This document shows positions 14,284 to 23,475 of a stretch of 30,885 nucleotides of DNA, piece after piece. The DNA comes from WJKQ01 sp043810515. Lineage in GTDB: Bacteria > Patescibacteriota > Gracilibacteria > UBA1369 > LOWO2-01-FULL-3. The stretch is taken from contig JBDRNZ010000030.1 of assembly GCA_043810515.1 (NCBI GenBank), forward strand, positions 1-30,885, read 5' to 3'. A model generated the notes under the pieces. The model did not search any database. It was not told the origin of the DNA and was given only the letters and a program-made list of their open reading frames with translations. A program made the position numbers and the translations under genes. The number at the start of each line of letters is the position of its first letter. Positions within the stretch are counted from its first letter, which is position 1.

Positions 14284-15747
14284 TTACCTTCCCGCGATCC
14301 TCCCCCACACCTTTCTCAGAAATTTCCCAATTCCGTTTTCCTTCATGTACCTGATGCCCGCGCTGAAATAGCCGCCTTTCCACGGTTTGAGATCAACGCC
14401 TCTATCAGGCGCCGGACGCGGATTTTCCAGCCACCTCGTCAGCGGCTTCATTAGGTAATCATAATTGCATTTTTCCTCAATATACTTCTGCCCGTTTTTG
14501 CCATACTCCTTAAATTCCACGCTTGCACGCTCTCCACCGCCCCGCCACTCCTTATATATAGAGACCACAGCCTCAGTCAAAGATTCATGCTTCCCGCTTT
14601 CCACGCCTTTTCCTGCGCCCGAAGCCACGACTTCATACGAAATCTCACTTCCAAGCGTTGTGACGACGGGCAGGCCGAATTTCATCATCTCGTTCAGCCT
14701 GTTTCTCGCACCGGTAAGCGTTTCTATACATTTTCTGTCAACATTGAGCCCGCAGTCGGCTCTTCTATATATATAAGGTATGGCGTCAGTTTCGACCCAT
14801 CCCAAAAATATAAAGCGCTCCTTATATTCGGACTTTTCTATCATTTTCATAAATTTTGCGAATGTTTTGTTGTCGAGTCCCTCTATACCACCTCCGGTCG
14901 ATACAAAATACAGTTTTTCGCAGGAACGCATCGCGTCCTCAATTCCTCTGAATAAAGTGATCTCATCAACCCATGTGTTGTATCCGCCAAGCCATAGCAT
15001 CGCAAAAGCATCATCCGGAATTTTATTAAGCATTTCTCTGGCCGCCATTCCCGCCCGATCTCCCACGGCGGGCTCGCCTTCGGAAATTTTTTCTCCGGGC
15101 AGAAATTGCGTGCCGTTTGGAATATGTGCGGCAAATTCGTATCCGAAACTTTCTCTGTTCAACCTGCCGAGCATTGCCAATTCGCCGAGCAAAGCATATT
15201 TCTGCGTATCAGACACAGCGGAAAGCTTATCAGCACGCCTTATTATATTTTTTTCCATTTTGTAATAATGGGGGATATACGAGTTCGAATCGAACTTATA
15301 AGCTTGCGCCTGCGCTTCTGCCATGATCCAGCCATTCAGATCAGCCCACAAAGGCGCCCTTGTGTCAATCTGCGATGCTATATAAGAAGGATAGGTGTTT
15401 ACGGAAACTATCGCGTCCGGCTGAAATTCATCGCATAAAGACTGAACATGTTTTTTTAAGCCCGGATCGTTTTTTGAAATTACGAATTGGGAATATTTAT
15501 CGCTGTGGCGTATTTCTTTGCGGGAAACTTCGGTGTCGTAGCACTCCGGCATCGCGATATTTATCATTCTGATAGAGAAATCAGGTCTTTTTGCGGCCGA
15601 AAAAGCTTTTGAAGAATCGCGAATCACCGTTCCGCCCTCCCTTATTAAAGGACTCAAAAACTGATAAGTCCGAAGCCCCGCAGCGGGGCGGGACCTGGTA
15701 TTTTCATCAGGAAGCGGTGAATTGCCGATCAAAAGGATTTTTTTCAT
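14284..15747 (-). CDS. GT-B-fold glycosyltransferase
   Basis: 487 aa, no signal peptide. It begins MKKILLIGNSPLPDENTRSR, a typical GT-B N-terminal strand and loop. The acceptor domain runs to about 235. The donor domain follows: AMLWLGGYNTWVDE, YFVSTGGGIEGLDN, RFIFLGWVETDAIPYIYRRA, then RNRLNEMMKFGLPVVTT, where the usual EX7E is replaced by a looser N-x-x-x-E-M-M-x-F-G pattern. The sequence looks like CPR GT4-like transferases; the donor and acceptor are unknown. It is upstream of the DUF5652-like gene. The ATG at 15745-15747 has no Shine-Dalgarno and no TAAC motif. Confidence 0.8.
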   Translation of the reverse strand: MKKILLIGNSPLPDENTRSRPAAGLRTYQFLSPLIREGGTVIRDSSKAFSAAKRPDFSIRMINIAMPECYDTEVSRKEIRHSDKYSQFVISKNDPGLKKHVQSLCDEFQPDAIVSVNTYPSYIASQIDTRAPLWADLNGWIMAEAQAQAYKFDSNSYIPHYYKMEKNIIRRADKLSAVSDTQKYALLGELAMLGRLNRESFGYEFAAHIPNGTQFLPGEKISEGEPAVGDRAGMAAREMLNKIPDDAFAMLWLGGYNTWVDEITLFRGIEDAMRSCEKLYFVSTGGGIEGLDNKTFAKFMKMIEKSEYKERFIFLGWVETDAIPYIYRRADCGLNVDRKCIETLTGARNRLNEMMKFGLPVVTTLGSEISYEVVASGAGKGVESGKHESLTEAVVSIYKEWRGGGERASVEFKEYGKNGQKYIEEKCNYDYLMKPLTRWLENPRPAPDRGVDLKPWKGGYFSAGIRYMKENGIGKFLRKVWGRIAGR

Positions 15748-15867
15748 ATAAAATCAAAATAAAATCTGTAAACACCCAAGGCACCCATCTCCAGCAACAC
15801 ATTATCAAAAAAACGTCAAACAAAGTAGTAAAAATTCCTGCCACCCTAATTCGAAAAACGTGAAAAA

Positions 15868-15910
15868 TACAGAAATACCGCTGCCTATACAGAAATTCCC
15901 CGCCCGCCTA
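15868..15910. repeat. Two imperfect tandem repeats beginning TACAGAAAT
   Basis: Units of 20 and 23 nt (15868-15887 and 15888-15910) both begin TACAGAAAT, continue C-rich and end GCCTA. On the minus strand each reads TAGGC...TTTCTGTA, and the repeats lie 120-160 bp upstream of the glycosyltransferase start, where they could serve as its promoter or operator. Confidence 0.5.
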
Positions 15911-16159
15911 TACACATTACACACAAAACAATCCACAGGAAGTCAATACCAAAAACGAAACTTTTAACATTACAACATAGTTAAAATATGTCATCATCAT
16001 TTTAGAAACAAAAATCAGGAAATATAGTTATTTAAAGCGAATCGATTCAAGGTGACAATTGGCTTTCATGAGAGGAAAACACGCCCCCGCCTGTACAAAG
16101 GGGCACTGGAAGTTGACAAAATAACAGTAAACTTCCGCCCGACACAAAGCCAAAAACGA

Positions 16160-16188
16160 TTGACGTTGAATAGTCACTTTGTTAAATT
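16160..16188 (+). promoter_or_regulatory. Candidate promoter of the S-layer gene
   Basis: TTGACG (5/6), 17-bp spacer, TAAATT (4/6). It is the best-spaced pair I found in the region, though other starts closer to the gene are possible. Confidence 0.35.
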
Positions 16189-16437
16189 CTCATTTGATAG
16201 AAGCAGAGAAATTAAGCATCACGACAACAAGGGAAAAGCTTGCACAAGCTAAAAATCAAGGAAAATTGTGATTAGTTAGTATACTAATGAATACCTTTAT
16301 ATAGAATTTTGTTCATTGAAAACTAGAAAAAACAAATACCCTAAAAGAAGCTTACAAAGGTAATAATCGTTTTAATTGATCGGGAAACCGGTTAATAAAA
16401 CTTTAAAATATACTTTTCATTTATTAAAAATAATCAT

Positions 16438-16441
16438 TAAC
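16438..16441 (+). promoter_or_regulatory. TAAC start-site motif of the 1543-aa SLH gene
   Basis: ATTAACC with a 10-nt gap to the ATG. The whole context closely matches the start of the 1178-aa SLH gene (TTAACC, ten bases, ATTATGA). Confidence 0.5.
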
Positions 16442-16451
16442 CGCAAGTATT

Positions 16452-19400
16452 ATGAACAAATTGCGAAGAGTGATTGCCTCCTTTTCAATGGTGGCGATCC
16501 TTTCGATGCTTGTGGTGTCCACGACAGCTTCTGCTGGTCAGTACTTTGATGACGTACCGGATAATGCATGGTACGCAACATTCGTAAATGATCTTGCAGA
16601 AATGGGAATTGTGGATACTGCAAAAGACGCCTATCGTCCTGGGGACAACCTAAACAGGGCGGAAGCCGTAAAACTTCTTGTAGTGGCCTTTGATCTACAG
16701 GGAGCAACTACTATCGATTTCACGGATGTGTCATCCGGGGATTGGTACTACAACAATGTAAAGACAGCCGTTGCGAACGGACTGGTTGTAGGATATGACG
16801 ATGGATCATTCCGTGGAGGGAACTACATTAACCGCGCTGAGTTTGCTAAGGTCGCGGTCATTGCTGCGGATCTTCCTACCTGCGACACTGAAAATCCATT
16901 TCCGGATGTAGCTGCTAGCGCATGGTATGAACCATACGCCACGACAGCTTACTGCTGGAGCGTTATTGACGGATATCCAAATGGCACGTTCGGAGGTGCT
17001 AACAACATCAACCGAGCTGAGGCTGCCAAAATGATCTCCAACGCGATGGATCCAATGCCAAGATCTGATGAAGAAACTCCTGTTACTCCTACACCATCAG
17101 GTGATCTTGATGTCAGCTTAAACGCAAACAGCCCAACGCCTGGAACGCTTCCGGACGGGGCAACCGCAGTAACGGTAGGTATGTTTGATGTTACGGCCGG
17201 CAGCGGAGGAGCTGTTCTTCAGTCTCTGAAGATACACACATACGGTGTAACATCTCTTCCAACGGATCATGCTCTATACCTTTATGACGAAACCGGAAGG
17301 TTGACTTCTGGAAAGAGTGTTAATAGCACTTCAAATGAAGCTGTTTTTAACAATCTTAACCTGTCTATTGGTGCGGGAGTAACAAAGACGCTGTCTCTAA
17401 AACTTGATACAGGAAGTGTAAGCGTCGCAACTGAGGCCGCATTTGAGATAGAAAGTGCAGCTGCGGTAACGGCCGGAGAATCTACGGTTGGCGGAAGCTT
17501 CCCTGTAAGAACTGGAATATGGGGCCTTTCACTAACAGACGCGGGAACCATAACTATTGAAAAAAACGGCACGATCGCAAATCCAAAAGTTGGAGAGGAT
17601 GACGTAACTATAGCTAAATTCAAAATGAATGCAGCAACAGAAGCTGCGGAACTGGAACAGCTGGCATTGTATGTAACAGGAACTATTGCTGCTGACGCAG
17701 TTGAAAATTTTGAATTGTATGTTTCAGGTGAGGATAGTCCGATAGCTACTGTTGCAGGTGTAAATTCAAAAGATCTTGCTGCATTCGTAATGGACACTCC
17801 TTATGAAATCGCAAAAGGAGAAACAAAGAGCTTTACGGTAAAAGCGGATCTAAATACTGGACGTACAAGCGATACATTGAAAATGTACGTAGATGAATCT
17901 ACGGATATAGTTGCAATCGGTGGAACCTACGGCTATGGAATGAAGGTAACTAAAACATTGTACGATGGTAACTCTGATGCTTGTGCATCTTCCGCGTCTA
18001 ACGATTGTACTTATTCCGCGCTGGAGGGTGGAGATATAACAGTATCTTCATCAGGTCCTTCTGCCGGTAATATCTCAATTGCAGGAGACGACGTAACGTT
18101 ACTAAATTTCTCCATAGTATCTCTTACAGACGTAACCTTCAAGAGCTTCCCGATTTCGCTTCTTGGATCAGAATCCAGTGATACAACGGAAGGTTTATTG
18201 GCCGCAGCATCGACTGCAAACTTTACCGATATTAAAATATCAAACGCTGATACGGGAGAAACTTTAATGGGGCCGATAGACGTAACCTCTTTCAAGGATA
18301 CTGACGGATTTACAGGGGATGTAATTGATGAAAGCGACGATGCAGCCATTGCCTACTACAGATTTACAGATGAATTCAATATGTCAGCCGGAGAGGAATT
18401 GAATCTCACCATGACTACAGACGTTAAGAACGCGAGCACAATGGACGGAATGACCCTGGTTGCGTACCTGGATCTTGATGGCACATATCCTGAAATGAGA
18501 GACGTAAACAACAAGACACTGACAAACAGTACGTCATTAGTGCCTGCGTCTGCAATTACAGGAAAAACGATGACAGTCTCCGCGCCGTCACTTGTATTAT
18601 CTCTCGCTGCAGTTCCTGCTTCACAGACTTATGTAAAGGGTGAAAAGAATATTAAATTCACGGGTATATCTGCAAAATGCGGATCTGCTTCGAACTGTAA
18701 GGTGACAGATGTATTACTGCAGGGATATCTCGATGACAGTGGAACAGCTGATGACTGGACGACAGATGGAATAGGAGACGACCATGCAAGTTATCTTAAC
18801 GCATACGTGGGAAGTGTATGGCTTGAGGACAGTGTTGGAGGCATTATTGCTCCCGCCGCAAGCGTTGAGAGCGATGGCGATGTTGTATTTGACAACATGA
18901 GCTGGTCTATTAGCGGTGGCGATACGGAATTATTCTACATCGTGGGAAGCATTTCCTCGGACGCTTATAAGAACTCAGACGGTGAGGATATAGCATTTGG
19001 TATAGAAACAGCCGGTGACGTGGATTATACGGATGACGATGGAAATTCACAGGATTCAACCGGAACACCAAACAACGAAGGTACTGCTACAACAGATCCT
19101 TCTACGTTTGTCACGGTAAGCGACGGAGGTTCTCTTACGATCTCTGTTGATGCCGGCACAAAAAACGAAGATATAGTTGTAGCTGGAACAGCTGATCAGG
19201 AGATTTCAAAATTCAAATTCACCACTACGGCCGAAGCATTCACTGTAAGGAAATTGTCAATCAATGCAAGACAGTCTGGCGTTACTACGGCAACTCTTGG
19301 GGACTACGATGACAACGTACAGCTGATTAAGGTTTCCTATACAAACAGTGATGGTAATACAGAGACAAAAACAGGAACCCTCACAAACGGTACCGCAAAT

Positions 19401-21083
19401 TTTGGAGGAATGGATTTCTACATTCCAAAGGATGATGACGCAGTATTGACGGTATATGCCACAATGAACACGGTTACAGCTGGTGCGGATGTTGGAACAT
19501 ATGTTGATCTAAATCTTGCATTCAATGACTTTGACGCGCTTGCTGAATCAAGCGGCGAAACCTATTTTGCAAGCAAAATCGACAATGATTACGCTGCAGC
19601 TTCCGACCTTGATTTCGGTACAATTACATGGGTAGCAGGTAACTACGATATAAACACGGCAGTAGGTACCCTGGCCGCATTAAACGCTTCGCAGACTCTG
19701 GTTGTTAACGATTCGCATACAGGGGATACAAATCCGGGAAACCTACCGGTTGGAACGCTCCTCTGTGTCAGTGCTGATGCAACATGTACAGCAAGTGCAG
19801 AATCTATTATGGTAGTCACTTCATGGACAGAAGGCACAGCCTGGACGGATCTAGGAGACACCGGTGACTCGGTAGTTACGAAAGTATTAAATAATGCCGA
19901 TACAGCATTCGCGGATGCTGATAACATTATTTATGCCCTACCTGGTTCCGGATATCTGACCAACGCAAAACAGATGCATGTCTACAAGACAAAACCAACG
20001 CTTGCTTTGTCATCAGGCTCACCAAGCGGCAGCCGAACACAGTCACCTACTGACACAATATTTGAATTCACCGTGACTCCTAACGCTAATGAAGACGTTA
20101 TCATCAGACAGGCTCTTGCCGAAGACGATGAAAATATTCCAACAGGTATGGATGCCGGTGGTACTGACGACTTTACGATCACTACAACATCGGGAGAATT
20201 CGTTGATGGAGCTGGTGGTGTCCTATGGACTACTACTGCGGATTCAATTACCGATAACGACTGTTTCGTATTCACAGAAACACTCGCAGCTGGTCTTGGA
20301 TCAAATAAATATCTGTCATTCTGGATAAAGTCGGATCAGGCAGATACTCCATACAATGATCTTGCTGTGATAGTTGATGCAACAACAATTGCCAATGGAA
20401 GTTGTACGCCGGCTGTTGCTGGTGACGAGCTAAGACTAACAACGACCAATAGCGTATGGGTAAACGGAGTAGCAATGAGTTCTGATACTGCGGTAATTGG
20501 TGGAGGTACAGCTAACACATGGGATCTTGTGACGGTTGACATTTCCGGTACAACCAATTATGCAACGGCTATCGCGGTAGGATTGATGGTTGATGCTACA
20601 GGAGGATTGACCGTTGCTAACGGTGACCTTCTCTACATTGATGGAGTTACTCTCCACAACGAAATGTTGACAGTCGACATGTCAAGCAACGGACGTATGG
20701 ATACAACTCCAACTTCAATAGTTGACTGTACTCTAAAGAGAGGTACTACAACTGTTGCAAGCAATGCAGCTGCAGTCCGATCTGCAAATGCGGCCGCTAT
20801 CCTGATAGTGCCTGAAGATAATATCTCAGGAACCGATTACAACAGCATTGAGATATCCAAGGGTACTCCGACAACCTTCACGCTGATCTGCGATACTCAG
20901 GACATGATAACCGGATCGGTTAATGATGATTTGTTGACACCATCTATTGGTTACGGTTCTTCGAGTGACGGTACTGTAACTAGAGGTAACTTCTGGTGGT
21001 CTGCAGACGAGACTACAAATACTCTCGTATACTGGCTTGGAGATGTTGGAACGAAGTTGAGTGGTTATACACTCAAGTACTAA
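16452..21083 (+). CDS. Large SLH-domain surface protein, probable major S-layer protein
   Basis: 1543 aa. Signal peptide of about 28 residues (ends TTASA-G). Three SLH domains follow at about 30-75, 90-140 and 148-200 (AWYATFVNDLAEMGIV, DDGSFRGGNYINRAEFAKVA, NGTFGGANNINRAEAAKMI). After a Pro/Thr linker comes a series of about six beta-sandwich modules, each starting with a strand like DDVTIAKFKM or QEISKFKFTT (about residues 239, 382, 546, 733, 916 and 1201). A jelly-roll-like insert at about 1237-1404 (TWDLVTVDIS, LLYIDGVTLHNE) interrupts the last module. Very Thr/Ser/Asp-rich, with few Cys. Size, layout, a long leader and a strong terminator point to a highly expressed S-layer protein; expression is inferred. 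Confidence 0.88.
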   Translation: MNKLRRVIASFSMVAILSMLVVSTTASAGQYFDDVPDNAWYATFVNDLAEMGIVDTAKDAYRPGDNLNRAEAVKLLVVAFDLQGATTIDFTDVSSGDWYYNNVKTAVANGLVVGYDDGSFRGGNYINRAEFAKVAVIAADLPTCDTENPFPDVAASAWYEPYATTAYCWSVIDGYPNGTFGGANNINRAEAAKMISNAMDPMPRSDEETPVTPTPSGDLDVSLNANSPTPGTLPDGATAVTVGMFDVTAGSGGAVLQSLKIHTYGVTSLPTDHALYLYDETGRLTSGKSVNSTSNEAVFNNLNLSIGAGVTKTLSLKLDTGSVSVATEAAFEIESAAAVTAGESTVGGSFPVRTGIWGLSLTDAGTITIEKNGTIANPKVGEDDVTIAKFKMNAATEAAELEQLALYVTGTIAADAVENFELYVSGEDSPIATVAGVNSKDLAAFVMDTPYEIAKGETKSFTVKADLNTGRTSDTLKMYVDESTDIVAIGGTYGYGMKVTKTLYDGNSDACASSASNDCTYSALEGGDITVSSSGPSAGNISIAGDDVTLLNFSIVSLTDVTFKSFPISLLGSESSDTTEGLLAAASTANFTDIKISNADTGETLMGPIDVTSFKDTDGFTGDVIDESDDAAIAYYRFTDEFNMSAGEELNLTMTTDVKNASTMDGMTLVAYLDLDGTYPEMRDVNNKTLTNSTSLVPASAITGKTMTVSAPSLVLSLAAVPASQTYVKGEKNIKFTGISAKCGSASNCKVTDVLLQGYLDDSGTADDWTTDGIGDDHASYLNAYVGSVWLEDSVGGIIAPAASVESDGDVVFDNMSWSISGGDTELFYIVGSISSDAYKNSDGEDIAFGIETAGDVDYTDDDGNSQDSTGTPNNEGTATTDPSTFVTVSDGGSLTISVDAGTKNEDIVVAGTADQEISKFKFTTTAEAFTVRKLSINARQSGVTTATLGDYDDNVQLIKVSYTNSDGNTETKTGTLTNGTANFGGMDFYIPKDDDAVLTVYATMNTVTAGADVGTYVDLNLAFNDFDALAESSGETYFASKIDNDYAAASDLDFGTITWVAGNYDINTAVGTLAALNASQTLVVNDSHTGDTNPGNLPVGTLLCVSADATCTASAESIMVVTSWTEGTAWTDLGDTGDSVVTKVLNNADTAFADADNIIYALPGSGYLTNAKQMHVYKTKPTLALSSGSPSGSRTQSPTDTIFEFTVTPNANEDVIIRQALAEDDENIPTGMDAGGTDDFTITTTSGEFVDGAGGVLWTTTADSITDNDCFVFTETLAAGLGSNKYLSFWIKSDQADTPYNDLAVIVDATTIANGSCTPAVAGDELRLTTTNSVWVNGVAMSSDTAVIGGGTANTWDLVTVDISGTTNYATAIAVGLMVDATGGLTVANGDLLYIDGVTLHNEMLTVDMSSNGRMDTTPTSIVDCTLKRGTTTVASNAAAVRSANAAAILIVPEDNISGTDYNSIEISKGTPTTFTLICDTQDMITGSVNDDLLTPSIGYGSSSDGTVTRGNFWWSADETTNTLVYWLGDVGTKLSGYTLKY

Positions 21084-21120
21084 TCCTTCCTTTTCTGATC
21101 TGATTTAGGGATTAGCCTTA

Positions 21121-21160
21121 AAAGCCCCCCCCGCCCCTGGCGGGGCGGGGCTTTTTTTTA
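21121..21160 (+). terminator. Strong intrinsic terminator of the S-layer gene
   Basis: Very GC-rich stem (GCCCC with GGGGC twice), a 4-nt TGGC loop, then T8. The left arm holds C8 against G4, leaving a 4-nt bulge. It lies 37 nt after the stop codon. Confidence 0.92.
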
Positions 21161-21203
21161 TGAAAAAATTATGCTAAATTCAGAATGTTTAAAAATTAAT
21201 ATT

Positions 21204-21207
21204 TAAC
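21204..21207 (+). promoter_or_regulatory. TAAC start-site motif of the TPR lipoprotein gene
   Basis: TTTAACA with an 11-nt gap to the ATG at 21219. Confidence 0.4.
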
Positions 21208-21218
21208 AAAAATTTGTT

Positions 21219-21758
21219 ATGAACACGCGCAAATATATACTGATATTATCCATGACACCTATTCTGTTAGGTGGTTGTACATCCTATAAAATAGATATTT
21301 CGGACATGCCAGAGGAGCAGGTACAGCAGAACAAAACAGCCCTGAACGAAAACCTTGAAAAACATGATGCTGCCATTGACCCAGCCGAAAAAGTAGGATA
21401 CGCAGAAGAGATAGGATTTCGATATATGATACTGGGGGAATACGACAAAGCAATCTCCTATTACAAAGAGGTGCTGGAATACGACAATGCACACTATCCG
21501 GCCCTGACAAACATTGCAGTAATGTACGAGGAAGTAGGGGAAATAAAGAAGGCGCTAGAATATGAAAAACGCTTATATGAAGGATATCCTGACTACCTCG
21601 AAGTTAATGGCGATCTAATCAGGCTTTTGCTGGCGGACGGACAGGTTGAGGAGGCGACAAAAGTTATTGATACACTTGCCAATGCCCAGAAAGGCCAGGA
21701 AAACCCTTCTTTTATAAAAGAGCAAAACGAAGCGATCTTAAATTATAACAAAAATTAA
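21219..21758 (+). CDS. TPR-repeat lipoprotein
   Basis: 179 aa. The N-terminus MNTRKYILILSMTPILLGGC is a short lipoprotein signal with lipobox LGGC (Cys20 to be lipidated). After an acidic linker there are two to three tetratricopeptide repeats (about 62-165), for example YAEEIGFRYMILGEYDKAIS and ALTNIAVMYEEVGEIKKALE. TPRs mediate protein contacts, so this membrane-attached protein may help assemble or dock surface proteins. It has no enzyme motif. It starts 58 nt after the S-layer terminator and ends 3 nt before the Kazal/SLH gene, so those two are one transcript. Confidence 0.85.
   Translation: MNTRKYILILSMTPILLGGCTSYKIDISDMPEEQVQQNKTALNENLEKHDAAIDPAEKVGYAEEIGFRYMILGEYDKAISYYKEVLEYDNAHYPALTNIAVMYEEVGEIKKALEYEKRLYEGYPDYLEVNGDLIRLLLADGQVEEATKVIDTLANAQKGQENPSFIKEQNEAILNYNKN
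21746..21749 (+). promoter_or_regulatory. TAAC start-site motif of the Kazal/SLH gene
   Basis: TATAACA inside the last codons of the lipoprotein gene, 12 nt from the next ATG. It lies within an operon, so a promoter role is unlikely. Confidence 0.35.
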
Positions 21759-21761
21759 AAT

Positions 21762-23330
21762 ATGAAAAAATTCCCATTCCTTGCAGCATTTCTACTCTTC
21801 ATGATAACGAGTGGTACAGCATTCGCCGCTACGACAATAAGTTCGCTTTCGGACCAGATATTCAAGAAAAATCAGTCTCCCACCCAAATATATGACATAA
21901 CAATCACGGAAGACAGAGAAACTGCATATATAATTGCAGGTGCAATAAAAATCACAATTCCCGAAACCCTGAAGATGATTTTTGATTCCGAGAGGACGGC
22001 TGTAAATATTCTAATCCATGGGTCGGCGGTCGATACTGGGAAAGTTTTGCAAAATCCAGATGTCACTTTTGAAAATGGGGACAAAACCCTGGTGATACCG
22101 ATAGAAGCGGACTTTGCCATAGGAGAAGAAATAGTTATAACAAGGGTTTACGCCGAAGGATTCCACGAATCTCCAAGTAATTCCGACCACCTGATTCTCC
22201 AGATCAATGACGATACCACGCAATATATTGATTCTAAAGACATAAATATAGAAACAAGCGCATATCTGGATACTTATGAGCCAGACAGGCCAACAAACCT
22301 GACGCTTCAAAATGACGCGAATGGCGTTAAAATAACCTGGACGGATCCGACAGACCTTGATCTAAGTACGATCCATATCCTTCGAGGAAAAAACGAATTT
22401 CCAGTGAGCGGAACTCCGTATATGGAAATCGGTCCTGGAGTCGAGGAATACATAGACAGTGATGTGGCAGTAGGAGACACGGTCAAATATATGTTGCGCG
22501 CCACGGACGGTATAAATTTCAGCGCATTGACCGCGGAGGTGTCTATTGTCGTCGGAGAGCCCCCTACCCCGGTAGAAGAACTACCGGCGCCAACAGAGGA
22601 GGAAACTACGGCACCGCAAACAGAAGAAGCGACTTATTGCTCGCCGGAATATATACCGGTTTGTGGAATAGATAACATAACGTATGCAAATGAATGCGTG
22701 GCAACAAAGAAAAACATCGAAGTGTCATACGAAGGTGAATGTGAGGGGGTGGCGGAAGAAACGAGTGTCTCCTTTAGTGATATATCCGGCCACTGGGCTC
22801 AGGCGGAAATAGAAAGCCTAACTGAAAGAGGTATTATCGAAGGTCAATCGGAAGGAATATTCAATCCTGATGGAAATTTAAATCGCGCAGAGGCAGCAAC
22901 TTTAATATATCGCATTATGGGAGGTGAGACTCCGGGAACCCCAGAAGAAAATCCTTTCACGGACGTTTCCAAAGACGCCTGGTATGCGCCATACATCTCA
23001 AATTTAAAAGAGATTGGATTAGTCAACGGAAAAACGCCAACTACCTATAGTCCTTCGGAGTTTATAAATCGCGCGGAATTTCTACAACTGGCAATGAATC
23101 TTCATCATTACTACCCGGCAAATGTAATTCAAATCGCACAGGAGATAACAACATTTTTCCATGATATGGACGCGTCTTCCTGGTACGCGCAGACGGTCAC
23201 GGAAGCATATGGAAAAGGATTTATAAACGGATCAGCATGTGGGGAGTACGCATGTTTTAATCCCGACAAAGAAATCTCTCGCGCGGAGGCGGTCAAAATT
23301 CTATACAAAATATTTCCCATCGAGGATTAA
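21762..23330 (+). CDS. Secreted Fn3-Kazal-SLH protein
   Basis: 522 aa. Signal peptide of about 22 residues (ends AFA-A). Residues 25-170 are a beta-rich domain I do not recognise. An Fn3 domain is at about 173-262 (RPTNLTLQNDANGVKITWTD). After a Pro/Glu/Thr linker comes a Kazal-type domain (about 291-326): CSPEYIPVCG, DNITYANEC and YEGEC give the four-Cys short bacterial form, with the canonical PVCG and TYxNxC spacing. Aligned to ovomucoid, the P1 residue is Pro, so real protease inhibition is uncertain. Three SLH domains finish the protein (about 336-522); the third carries CGEYAC. It should sit in the S-layer with the Kazal unit exposed. Confidence 0.88.
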   Translation: MKKFPFLAAFLLFMITSGTAFAATTISSLSDQIFKKNQSPTQIYDITITEDRETAYIIAGAIKITIPETLKMIFDSERTAVNILIHGSAVDTGKVLQNPDVTFENGDKTLVIPIEADFAIGEEIVITRVYAEGFHESPSNSDHLILQINDDTTQYIDSKDINIETSAYLDTYEPDRPTNLTLQNDANGVKITWTDPTDLDLSTIHILRGKNEFPVSGTPYMEIGPGVEEYIDSDVAVGDTVKYMLRATDGINFSALTAEVSIVVGEPPTPVEELPAPTEEETTAPQTEEATYCSPEYIPVCGIDNITYANECVATKKNIEVSYEGECEGVAEETSVSFSDISGHWAQAEIESLTERGIIEGQSEGIFNPDGNLNRAEAATLIYRIMGGETPGTPEENPFTDVSKDAWYAPYISNLKEIGLVNGKTPTTYSPSEFINRAEFLQLAMNLHHYYPANVIQIAQEITTFFHDMDASSWYAQTVTEAYGKGFINGSACGEYACFNPDKEISRAEAVKILYKIFPIED

Positions 23331-23461
23331 AAAATAATATCAAAAACTGTCTACGGAAAAGAGGTATAGTAGGTATGGAAATGCCGTTAAATATAATATA
23401 ATCAAACGCAGCAAATTTTAACTTTATATATAAAATACCTTTTGAAAGTTAAACTTATCTT

Positions 23462-23465
23462 TAAC
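23462..23465 (+). promoter_or_regulatory. TAAC start-site motif of the 1178-aa SLH gene
   Basis: TTTAACC with a 10-nt gap to the ATG at 23476. An in-frame ATG four codons later (MKKRLSG) is possible, but the motif favours the first. Confidence 0.45.
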
Positions 23466-23475
23466 CTCATTAATT

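Larger units (their letters stand above)
15748..16451. other. 704-nt region between glycosyltransferase and S-layer genes (promoters and long leader)
   Basis: No convincing protein is encoded. Items seen: imperfect tandem repeats at 15868-15910, an inverted repeat GGAAGTT/AACTTCC (16108-16136), a promoter candidate at 16160-16188, a palindrome around AGCTTG-CA-CAAGCT (16237-16250), the 12-bp palindrome TTAGTATACTAA (16276-16287), and TTCATTGAAAACTAG near 16312, which recalls rRNA leader/spacer sequence. The transcript before the S-layer start would be about 255 nt long. Confidence 0.6.

Noticed and set aside
16052..16252. 66-codon frame starting with GTG in the S-layer leader region
   Set aside because: No start motif, no family resemblance, basic and random composition, and it covers the best promoter candidate and an inverted repeat.
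16438..23465. TAAC motifs as -10 promoter boxes of leaderless mRNAs
   Set aside because: The last base is C rather than the conserved T, the distance to the ATG is slightly too long, and the gdhA and Kazal-gene cases lie inside operons. Only metK remains ambiguous.
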